A stretch of 64,000 nt of DNA from Maribacter sp. BPC-D8 (GTDB lineage Bacteria > Bacteroidota > Bacteroidia > Flavobacteriales > Flavobacteriaceae), in assembly GCF_035207705.1 (NCBI RefSeq), contig NZ_CP128187.1:3720001-3784000 (forward strand), read 5' to 3'. How positions within the stretch are numbered: position 1 is the stretch's first letter; every line of letters starts with the position of its first letter. Position numbers and translations under genes: made by a program. A model generated the notes under the pieces. That model searched no databases. It saw only the letters and a program-made list of their open reading frames with translations, and was not told the origin of the DNA. Positions 18,478 through 26,463 of the stretch are shown here, piece by piece.

Positions 18478-20127
18478 TTATAATTTAACCTGTCCTGCAG
18501 CTACTTTACTAGCTAAAACTAGTGCGTTGTATGCATTTGCAATTTTACCAGAAGTAGAAATTTCATCTAAAGAACCACTTTTACCTGTGTTTTTGCCTAA
18601 CACTACTTTCGTTTTAATAGGTAAACCAGATTGTAATATTATTTTTTTCACTTGAGCGGCCGTTAAACTTGGGTATTGAGACATTACCAAAGCAGCAACA
18701 CCCGCAACACCAGGCGAAGCCATAGAAGTACCCGGAGAATATTCGTATTCGTTATTAGGGTATGAAGAATAGATATCTGTACCTGGGGCAAAAATATCAA
18801 CATTTATCTTACCATAATTAGAGTAGCTAGCAACTAATTCAGAACCGTATTTAGGATTCAAAGCACCAACTGTAATTACATTGTCAGCAATTTCTGGTCC
18901 GTTATTTATTTGATCATTAGGGAAGTTTGCGTTAATAGGGTTGTCTAAGTCAGCACCATCGTTACCCGCTGCGTGTACAAAAAGCACATTGTTGTCAGCA
19001 GCATATTTTATAGCATCATTCACCCAGTTAGCATTCGGAGAAAAAGACTTACCGAAACTACCATTGATTACACGTGCACCATTATCAACAGCGTAACGAA
19101 TACCTCTTGCAATATCTTTATCGTACTCATCACCATTAGGCACGGCTCTAATACTCATAATGGCTACATTATTGGCAACACCGTTTACACCTTTACCATT
19201 ATTACGTTCAGCAGCGATAATACCCGCTACGTGAGTACCATGACTTTCGTCATCAACTCTATTGTTAGGGTTTCCATTACCGTAATCAACATCGGTAAAA
19301 TCATAGGCATCATCACCAACAGATTCTCTACCGTTAAAATCTTTATTAAGATTGTAATTAAGTTGTTCAGTGTAATATTTAAGTCCGTTGGTTAAATCTT
19401 CAAGAACACCAGGTATCGTTTCATTAATACCGAACATTTGATTTAGTATAGCAACATTGCGCTGCATAGCTTCGTCTGTTGTTTTGATGGTCGATAAATC
19501 TTGTTTGGTATAAGTATCTTTTTTTAAATACTTCTTTACATCTGCATCTGCATTTTTTACAGCCTGGTATATAGATTCATACTGCTCTTTACCCTGTAAA
19601 GCCTCATTGTATTTAGCATCTAATTTAGTTTTAGCTTTTGATAAGGTAGCGGCGTCACCAATGTTTAAACGAAGCATACGAACGTATTCTAACTGCTCAT
19701 TATAAGACTCGCCTAAGAAATTATAACCATGAATGTCATCTATGAATCCGTTACCGTCATCATCAATACCGTTACCGGCTTTCTCTTTAGTATTTGTCCA
19801 TAATACATTAACAAGGTCTTCGTGGTTTAGATCAATACCAGAATCAAGAACGGCAACAATTGTTTTTGTTCCTTTTCTGTTTTTTATGATTTCGCTGTAC
19901 GCTTTATCGACACTCATACCAGGTATAGTATCGGTAACTAAATCTAAATGGCCCCAGTTATTCTTTTCACTGGTAGTAAGATCAGAAATTTTTAAAGGTG
20001 TAGCATCTATGTTTTCAACGGGAGTAAGAACTAGTCCGCTTCCTCCAACTGATTTTGTGCTTCCACACCCGGTTAATACCGCAGCTATTGATAGTGCGAA
20101 AATTGATTTTAAATATGTATTTGTCAT
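18478..20127 (-). CDS. S8-family subtilisin-like serine peptidase, lipoprotein
   Basis: A 549-residue subtilase with a lipoprotein signal (lipobox VLTGC, Cys21). Catalytic Asp95 (AVLDSGIDLNHEDL), His296 (ESHGTHVAG), oxyanion Asn389 (HAAGNDG) and Ser468 (PGTSMASP) are all present. Odd feature: about 200 residues separate Asp and His, against about 35-40 in classical subtilisins; the insert (about 140-275) is Lys/Glu/Ala-rich, looks mostly helical and begins after an acidic IDDDGNGFIDD loop that resembles a calcium-binding DxDxDG site. No propeptide of the I9 type is obvious. Co-directional with the M1 peptidase. Confidence 0.92.
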   Translation of the reverse strand: MTNTYLKSIFALSIAAVLTGCGSTKSVGGSGLVLTPVENIDATPLKISDLTTSEKNNWGHLDLVTDTIPGMSVDKAYSEIIKNRKGTKTIVAVLDSGIDLNHEDLVNVLWTNTKEKAGNGIDDDGNGFIDDIHGYNFLGESYNEQLEYVRMLRLNIGDAATLSKAKTKLDAKYNEALQGKEQYESIYQAVKNADADVKKYLKKDTYTKQDLSTIKTTDEAMQRNVAILNQMFGINETIPGVLEDLTNGLKYYTEQLNYNLNKDFNGRESVGDDAYDFTDVDYGNGNPNNRVDDESHGTHVAGIIAAERNNGKGVNGVANNVAIMSIRAVPNGDEYDKDIARGIRYAVDNGARVINGSFGKSFSPNANWVNDAIKYAADNNVLFVHAAGNDGADLDNPINANFPNDQINNGPEIADNVITVGALNPKYGSELVASYSNYGKINVDIFAPGTDIYSSYPNNEYEYSPGTSMASPGVAGVAALVMSQYPSLTAAQVKKIILQSGLPIKTKVVLGKNTGKSGSLDEISTSGKIANAYNALVLASKVAAGQVKL

Positions 20128-20178
20128 ACGTGGGTAACTTTTTATAATTTAATTATAGTTAAATATGATTGTGTATAG

Positions 20179-21039
20179 TTAATTGAAGAGTTCATTGAAC
20201 GTATAAACCTGATTTAAACGAACACCTTTTTCGGTATGCTTTAGTGTACATAATTGATTATGTGCATCATGCTCAAAAAACAGATAGTAATTGTTATCTG
20301 CAGCTTCGTTCAAGAATATCGCTTTTTCTGCCATTGTCATTAGTGGTCTAGTATCATAGCCCATAACATAAGGCAATGAAATATGACCTACGGTAGGTAT
20401 AAGGTCTGCCATGTAGACAATAGTTTTACCTTGATATGAAAATTGCGGTAGCATTTGCTTTTCGGTATGCCCGTCTACAAAACGAATATCAAAACCTAGC
20501 GGACTATTTTTTAAAAACTCGCCGTCTGTATGATTAATAAAAGTCATGTGACCACTTTCTTGCATTGGTATTAAGTTCTCTGTTAAGAAAGAAGCTTTTT
20601 CTCTTGGGTTGGGTTCTGTTGCCCATTTCCAATGTTTTTCATTGGTCCAAAACTTAGCGTTTTTAAAGGCGGGTTCATATCCGGTTTTATCTTTATTCCA
20701 CTGAATGGCACCACCAACATGATCAAAATGAAGATGGGTTAAAAATACATCGGTGATATCATCTCTATGAAAACCATGTTTTTTTAAAGAAGAATCTATC
20801 GTAAAATCGCCCCATTGATAGTAATAGCCAAAAAACTGATCAGACTGTTTATTACCCATGCCTGTATCAACTAAAATTAATCTATCACCATCTTCAATTA
20901 AAAGACTTCTTGCCGCAATATCAATTAAATTGTTATTGTCTGCGGGATTTGTTCTTTGCCAAATTACTTTCGGCACTACGCCGAACATAGCACCACCGTC
21001 CAATTTAAAATTACCGGTTTCAACAGGATAAATTTTCAT
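20179..21039 (-). CDS. MBL-fold metallo-hydrolase
   Basis: A 286-residue metallo-beta-lactamase-fold hydrolase, start chosen at the ATG at 21039 (MKIYPVETGNFKLDGG) instead of the upstream TTG at 21048. The metal-binding motif is THLHFDHVGG, with further ligands His in DGHTEKQ, Asp in YMADLIP and His in FFEHDAHNQ. It lacks a signal peptide. The family includes lactonases and general hydrolases; GAIQW and the overall form resemble N-acyl-homoserine-lactonase-like proteins, but function is unproven. It precedes the S8 protease gene by 51 bp. Confidence 0.9.
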   Translation of the reverse strand: MKIYPVETGNFKLDGGAMFGVVPKVIWQRTNPADNNNLIDIAARSLLIEDGDRLILVDTGMGNKQSDQFFGYYYQWGDFTIDSSLKKHGFHRDDITDVFLTHLHFDHVGGAIQWNKDKTGYEPAFKNAKFWTNEKHWKWATEPNPREKASFLTENLIPMQESGHMTFINHTDGEFLKNSPLGFDIRFVDGHTEKQMLPQFSYQGKTIVYMADLIPTVGHISLPYVMGYDTRPLMTMAEKAIFLNEAADNNYYLFFEHDAHNQLCTLKHTEKGVRLNQVYTFNELFN

Positions 21040-21199
21040 AAGGAGCAAAATAATAAAAGTGTATGAGTTCTTACAATTATTAAGAAAGTATTATCATTTA
21101 ACCCTTAGATTAAAAGACTTATTGAAGGTGTAGTGGTATTAAAATGAAAATAAGTTGATATGTTGGTAAAGCAAATATGGTATGTAAACATGCAAAAAA

Positions 21200-21598
21200 C
21201 TAATCTTCGCTCAATAAATCACCAATAATATGATGTGCCAAAGGTTTGATTAAGTGTTTGTTAACAACAGGGTAGTCTTTTGCCTTATTAGAGTCTAAAG
21301 TATCGATCGATGAACTTAATATATATATTTTGCAGTGATCAGTAAGTGTGTCTGGTAATTTAATGTATTCATTTAAAAACTCGAAACCATTCATTCTTGG
21401 CATTTTAATATCCAAGAAAATAACATCAGGGTATGCTTCGGTATTGTCTACAATGCTGTTTAAGTGGTCTAGAGCTTCATGCCCAGAGGTCATAGTAGTA
21501 ATTTGTGAAATATTGTCCTCTTTCGAAATAATGGCTTTATTTATGAAATTATCCACATCCGAATCGTCAATCAATAAAATATTTATATCCTTAGCCAT
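21200..21598 (-). CDS. single-domain response regulator
   Basis: A 132-residue receiver domain with no output domain. Acidic pair DDSD near residue 9, phosphoacceptor Asp in VIFLDIKMPRMNGFEFL, Ser/Thr in ILSSSID, and Lys in NKHLIKPL. Start taken at MAKDINILLIDDSD (21598), four bases after the kinase stop; an upstream in-frame ATG would overlap the kinase by 17 bases. It belongs to the Rcp1/CheY-like regulators that accompany multi-PAS hybrid or soluble kinases and is the obvious partner of the upstream kinase. Output is through protein contact or a phosphorelay. Confidence 0.92.
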   Translation of the reverse strand: MAKDINILLIDDSDVDNFINKAIISKEDNISQITTMTSGHEALDHLNSIVDNTEAYPDVIFLDIKMPRMNGFEFLNEYIKLPDTLTDHCKIYILSSSIDTLDSNKAKDYPVVNKHLIKPLAHHIIGDLLSED

Positions 21599-21602
21599 AT
21601 TA

Positions 21603-24600
21603 TTATTTACCTGATTCATTTGGTATTTTTAAAGTAAAAGTTGATCCTTCACCTATTTTCGATTTTACATCTATTGTTCCATTCAATTTAGACAGCACTT
21701 CTTTTACAATAAACAGCCCAATACCAGATCCCATTACTTTAGAAGAGACTCTGTAAAACATTTCAAAAATCTTTTCTAGTTGATCATCTTCCATACCAAC
21801 ACCGTTGTCTTTTATAATTAAAACCGCTTCTTTTTTGTTAGTTTTTACATTGATCCAAATAGCGGCATCATTATTAGAAACATCATGATATTTAATTGCA
21901 TTAGATATAAAATTATTCAATATAATTGAAATTCTTTTACTATCTGATACAAATTTTACATTATCACTAACACTGACTTTTATGTTTATTTTATTGGTGT
22001 TTTCTAAATACCATAAACTTTCAAGGGAATGTTCGATTAAAGTACTAAAATTTATAGAATCTAACTTAAGTGCTAGATGTTTATTTCTAGAGTATTCGAT
22101 AATGTCTTTGATGAAGTCATCTAATCTTTCAATAGATTTTTCCATCATATTTAAATGTTGAAATAACTTTGGGTCAATATCTTCAGTTTGTATAAGTTGA
22201 ATTAACCCTAATACAGAAGATAAAGGAGCTCTTAATTCATGAGAAGCACTGTAAACAAAACTGTCTAATTCAGAATTTGTCTTTTGTAGTTCGTGGAATT
22301 GGGTCTCTAGATTACCTTCGGCCTCTTTTCTTTTTGAGTCATCAAAAATATTGACCAAATAACTATTTTGATCTTTTAAACGTAGCGGGGCAATAGACAT
22401 TATAAGGGTTTTCTTTACTCCGCTTTTAAGTTCAATTTTATATTCTTCGTTAATAATTTCACCTTCATCTAAAAGTTTTTCCCAAAGTCTTTCTCGCTCC
22501 TTTAAATTGGTGGTAACCTCTTTAGATTCTAAAATTGTTTTACCAATTAATCTTTTCTTGGTAGATTCTAGAATGGTATATGCAGTTTCATTAGCATCAA
22601 TTACTTTTCTTTGCTCATCTAATATAAGCATACCCATAAGGTTTGTTTGAAAGGCTTTAGAGAATTTCTCTTGGCTTTCTTTTAAGGCTTCTTCTGCCAA
22701 TACGTTTTTGGTAATATCCATCGAAGTACCGCGATAGATAATAGGTTCGCCCTTATCGTTATATTCTACTTCAGAATAAGCTAAAAAGTATTTAAACGAT
22801 TTGTCTTTTAATTGAATTCTATAGAAATTTGGTTTTGATGTTGAATTGTTCTCAATATTATTATTTGAAAGTTTAGTATCTACAATATTTAAATCTTCAT
22901 GATAAATAATTTCTCTTAATAACGTTGGGGTCATTACAGTGTTTGGGTCAACTTCATGTATGGCATACATTTCTTTTGACCACTCAATAACATCGCCACT
23001 CATGTCCCAATACCAGTAACCAAATTTACCAATACGTATCGCAGAATCCATTTTAGACTGTAGCGAGAGTATTTCGTTATCAGCTTCTTTTTGTTTTGTT
23101 ATATCAATGATAGTGCCCCTAAATTTAATAGGTTCGCCATCGTTGTTACGTTCTGTTTCAATTTCTCCCAGTAAATATTTAGTACTATCATCTTTTAGAA
23201 TTATTCGGTAAGAGAAAGAGTTGTTATCAAATTCTAGTGCTAAATTTTCAAGAAGATTTCTATGGGGCACAATATCATCTGGGTGAATTATTGTTTCAAG
23301 AAAAGCTAAGTTTATTTCAGTTCTTGGTTTAACATCATAAATTTCAAACATTCTAGGTGACCAATTGAGAACTCTTGTATTAAAATCAAAATCCCAATAC
23401 CCAATTTTACCAATTCTCATGGCGGCATCCATTCTGTTCTTTAGTTCTAAAATTTTAGAATCTGCCTTTTTTTGTTCTGTTATATCTATTACGGTACCTC
23501 TAAAATCTACCGCCATATTATTAGAGTCTCGAACCACCTCTACCTCTACCATTAAATATTTAATAGAGGAATCTCTAACAATTATTCGATAAGAAAAAGT
23601 AAGCGATTTTTTATGAAGAATTAGTTCTTTAATATGATTTCTGTGTAATTCAACATCTTCTGGATGAATTATATTTTCAAGAAATGGCAAGGATAGAACC
23701 GAATCTATATCAACATCAAATATGGAATACATTAAAGGGGAACAATTGAAGATTCTTGTTACCGGACTAAAATCCCAATACCCAATTTTACCAATTCGAA
23801 TAGCAGAATCCATCTGGTTTTTAAGGGTCAAAATCTCTTGTTGTGTTTTTTTACTTTCTGTTAAATCGAAACCAATTGAACCTATCGCAATTGGTTGTTT
23901 TGTTGTTTTGTCTTTAATTAAGAACCCCGAAAATTCTAAGGGAATTGATTTTTTGGTTTTAAAGTTCTTAAGCGGAACCTCTCCTGTCCAAACACCTTTT
24001 TTCATTATGGTTGGCAAGTGGGTGTTTTCTATAACGTCTTTATAGTCGTCTTCAAAATAATCAAATATTGTAGTGTTTTTAAAATTGACATTACTTGGTA
24101 AATTAACCATTTTTTTACCTGCATCATTCATAAACAAAGGCTCGCCGGTTAAAGTAGCTAAGCCAATAAAACCGGGACTATTTTCTATTATAGAAACTAA
24201 TTTTTGTTTTTCTTGGTCAGCTTTTTTACTGTTGGTAATGTCTCTAAAGTATATAGAAAGTCCGTTGGGCGAAGGGTAAAGGTGATTTTCAATCCACAGA
24301 TTAGATTTCTCGTGGTATTGTTCAAAATGGGTATAAACTTGCTTAGCCATTACATCTTTAAAAATAGTATGGCCTTCAGAATTTTTAAAATCGGGGAATT
24401 CATCCCATACATTTTTGCCCAGCATTTCTTCAATGTTAATACCGACTATTTCAGCAGCTTTTGCGTTAATATCTATAAAGCGCCATTCACTATCAAAAGC
24501 GACAAAGGCATCTGAAATACGCTCTGTAAATTGTTTATATTTTTTCTCACTTTCAATAATTTCTAGGCTTGCCTTTTTGGCTTGAGTTTGGTCAACATAA

Positions 24601-26174
24601 GTACTTAATGTAAATGTGTTGCTTAAATATTCATAGGGTTCTACAGATGTAATTAAGTGCAGTACCGCTCCATTTTTAGTTATGAATTCAATCTCAATTT
24701 TATCTATTCTCTCAGAACTAGCAAGTACATTTATTGCCGGGTTTGATTTTGAAGCTTCATTTGTATTAATCAATCCTAATTCTGCGATAGTTTTACCTTT
24801 AATTTCCTCGAGGGAGTATCCTATTAAATTTAAAAAATAGGGGTTGGCATCTACAAAGCGGTTCATATGGTCTCTTATAACCATACCTACAAATCTATTG
24901 TTATAGGCTTTTTCGAATCTTACCAAGTTTTCTTCAGCAACTATTTCAAGCTCTTTTCTTTCAGAAACATCTCTTACAATACCTAAAATAGTCTTGTTGT
25001 TAAGCTTTTTGGCACTTACTTCTCCATAAAACAGACTTCCATCTTTTTTAACTAATCTTCTTTCAGACCTTACTGTTTGCCCTTCACGCATTTCTTTATA
25101 ACGCGGAGGTCTTTTTTCAGTATCTTCTTTGATGGTTATATCTAATAAATGCTTCGTTAACAAATCTTCTTTAGTATAACCAAACATCTGCAAACCATAA
25201 GGATTCGCATCTACTATATTTCCGTCAAAATCAACTAAAAATATACCATCTGAAGCCCCTTCAATTAATAATTTGTAGCGTTCTCTGCTATCTTTTAATA
25301 GAGCTGTTTTCTCATCTACCAATGTATTCAACTTTGCAGGTTGTCGCATTAGAAACCACGAAAGTAGGCCACATACTAAAGAAAGAATAATGCCTAAAAT
25401 AGAAAACAATAAGGTAATTGAATAGGCTTCGTAGTTGTTCAAATAAACATATAATTTCCACTCTCCTTGGCTGGTTGTAAGTGGTAAAGTTGTGGCACCT
25501 TCTTTAGGAATATTCTTTGACGAATAGAAAATTTCTTCAGTTTTATCAGAATTGATTTTCACCAATTGATACGAAAATTGTTTGTTATTAATAGCGTCTA
25601 ATTGAACAGCATTAATAACTGTTTTTAAGCGTACTACTGCCGCTACAAAGCCATTAAACTCACCATTTTTATAGAATGGCCTGCGACCAATTATTCCCGA
25701 ACCCCCTTGGTGTAAGTATATAGGGCCGGCGGTGTAGTAATCTTTTTTTTCAATGGTAGTTATAGCACCAAATTTATTGTCAGGATCTTTTAAAATGTTC
25801 AGTCCTAAAACTTCATTTCCCTTTAAGGGGTATACGTGTGTTATTACACCTTCTTTATTTACTAGCTCTAATGCATCAATACTATTGTTACTATTTAATA
25901 ATAGTTGAGCTACACTATCAAAATTATCGGGTATGCCATAGTGTTCAACTATAAAAGTTAAAGTTTGAGTAGCATTATAGCTTTGACCCAATATATTTTG
26001 TAGGTCTATTTTTAATTTAGAAACACGTTGCTCAATTTCTTGTTGTTCTGTTTTTTGATGAAGCTGGTGTTTTTGAAAGGCAACGAATTGAGTTATGATT
26101 AAGACAATTAAAAATGCAAAAAACCCGTAAAATAGCGGGTTTTTAAAGATAGACCGGGTGTTGGTATCAGACAT
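21603..26174 (-). CDS. large multi-PAS sensor histidine kinase
   Basis: A 1523-residue membrane kinase. Segment about 15-33 is a first transmembrane helix, 34-255 a periplasmic CHASE-like sensor, 256-278 a second helix. About eight PAS/PAC units follow (roughly 298-415, 418-540, 545-655, 657-780, 790-905, 905-1025, 1025-1150, 1155-1275). Then a HisKA domain (SASHELRAPLSSVLGLIQ with the phospho-His) and a HATPase_c domain with N box FISNAIKYHD and G boxes DNGVGM and GSGIGLFIVKE. PAS units five to seven share an almost repeated opening (AIRIGKIGYWDF, AMRIGKIGYWDF, AIRIGKFGYWYW), a sign of tandem duplication. The gene carries a terminator-like hairpin within its first 60 bases and is followed by its response regulator. 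Confidence 0.93.
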   Translation of the reverse strand: MSDTNTRSIFKNPLFYGFFAFLIVLIITQFVAFQKHQLHQKTEQQEIEQRVSKLKIDLQNILGQSYNATQTLTFIVEHYGIPDNFDSVAQLLLNSNNSIDALELVNKEGVITHVYPLKGNEVLGLNILKDPDNKFGAITTIEKKDYYTAGPIYLHQGGSGIIGRRPFYKNGEFNGFVAAVVRLKTVINAVQLDAINNKQFSYQLVKINSDKTEEIFYSSKNIPKEGATTLPLTTSQGEWKLYVYLNNYEAYSITLLFSILGIILSLVCGLLSWFLMRQPAKLNTLVDEKTALLKDSRERYKLLIEGASDGIFLVDFDGNIVDANPYGLQMFGYTKEDLLTKHLLDITIKEDTEKRPPRYKEMREGQTVRSERRLVKKDGSLFYGEVSAKKLNNKTILGIVRDVSERKELEIVAEENLVRFEKAYNNRFVGMVIRDHMNRFVDANPYFLNLIGYSLEEIKGKTIAELGLINTNEASKSNPAINVLASSERIDKIEIEFITKNGAVLHLITSVEPYEYLSNTFTLSTYVDQTQAKKASLEIIESEKKYKQFTERISDAFVAFDSEWRFIDINAKAAEIVGINIEEMLGKNVWDEFPDFKNSEGHTIFKDVMAKQVYTHFEQYHEKSNLWIENHLYPSPNGLSIYFRDITNSKKADQEKQKLVSIIENSPGFIGLATLTGEPLFMNDAGKKMVNLPSNVNFKNTTIFDYFEDDYKDVIENTHLPTIMKKGVWTGEVPLKNFKTKKSIPLEFSGFLIKDKTTKQPIAIGSIGFDLTESKKTQQEILTLKNQMDSAIRIGKIGYWDFSPVTRIFNCSPLMYSIFDVDIDSVLSLPFLENIIHPEDVELHRNHIKELILHKKSLTFSYRIIVRDSSIKYLMVEVEVVRDSNNMAVDFRGTVIDITEQKKADSKILELKNRMDAAMRIGKIGYWDFDFNTRVLNWSPRMFEIYDVKPRTEINLAFLETIIHPDDIVPHRNLLENLALEFDNNSFSYRIILKDDSTKYLLGEIETERNNDGEPIKFRGTIIDITKQKEADNEILSLQSKMDSAIRIGKFGYWYWDMSGDVIEWSKEMYAIHEVDPNTVMTPTLLREIIYHEDLNIVDTKLSNNNIENNSTSKPNFYRIQLKDKSFKYFLAYSEVEYNDKGEPIIYRGTSMDITKNVLAEEALKESQEKFSKAFQTNLMGMLILDEQRKVIDANETAYTILESTKKRLIGKTILESKEVTTNLKERERLWEKLLDEGEIINEEYKIELKSGVKKTLIMSIAPLRLKDQNSYLVNIFDDSKRKEAEGNLETQFHELQKTNSELDSFVYSASHELRAPLSSVLGLIQLIQTEDIDPKLFQHLNMMEKSIERLDDFIKDIIEYSRNKHLALKLDSINFSTLIEHSLESLWYLENTNKINIKVSVSDNVKFVSDSKRISIILNNFISNAIKYHDVSNNDAAIWINVKTNKKEAVLIIKDNGVGMEDDQLEKIFEMFYRVSSKVMGSGIGLFIVKEVLSKLNGTIDVKSKIGEGSTFTLKIPNESGK
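26118..26144 (-). terminator. terminator-like hairpin inside the 5' end of the kinase gene
   Basis: On the minus (coding) strand AAAAACCCG, an eight-base loop, CGGGTTTTT then one more T. The stem lies 31-56 bases after the start codon, within the codons of the first transmembrane helix. A nine-bp stem with a T-run is the form of an intrinsic terminator; three of the pairs are G-C plus one C-G, so strength is moderate. Confidence 0.4.
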
Positions 26175-26254
26175 TTTTATTAATATAAATTATATAATAT
26201 CGCTTAAAACTATGTTGCTTGCAATAACAGCTTAAATCCTCGAGGTATACGAAG

Positions 26255-26286
26255 TTAAAAAAGTCACCCTTATAAAGGTGTTTTTT
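26255..26286. terminator. candidate terminator downstream of the SulP operon
   Basis: CACC[C]TT-ATA-AAGGTG hairpin (26265-26280) flanked by A6 on the left and T6 on the right, so it is terminator-like on either strand. On the minus strand it would end the usp-sulP transcript about 190 bases after its stop, before the kinase gene. Confidence 0.45.
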
Positions 26287-26463
26287 CTTCATTTTTTGTA
26301 AGATTTATTTTAGTGTAGCAATCACATTTATTAGCTATAGGCTAGATAGTTATGTCGATAGAAATTAAACCTTTTAAAAGAGGTGATTAAAACTGTTTAA
26401 CTAATTATGGGTAAAAATAGCTAAATAGGGTGATTGTGGTTATTACCATAAAACAAAAGTGCG

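Noticed and set aside
18973..19395. 140-codon plus-strand ORF with Ile/Thr-rich translation
   Set aside because: Antisense shadow of the subtilase gene; low-complexity translation mirrors the coding strand.
21549..21557. TTATCCACA, a DnaA-box match
   Set aside because: It is a single match inside the response regulator coding region, with no cluster and no AT-rich unwinding element around it.
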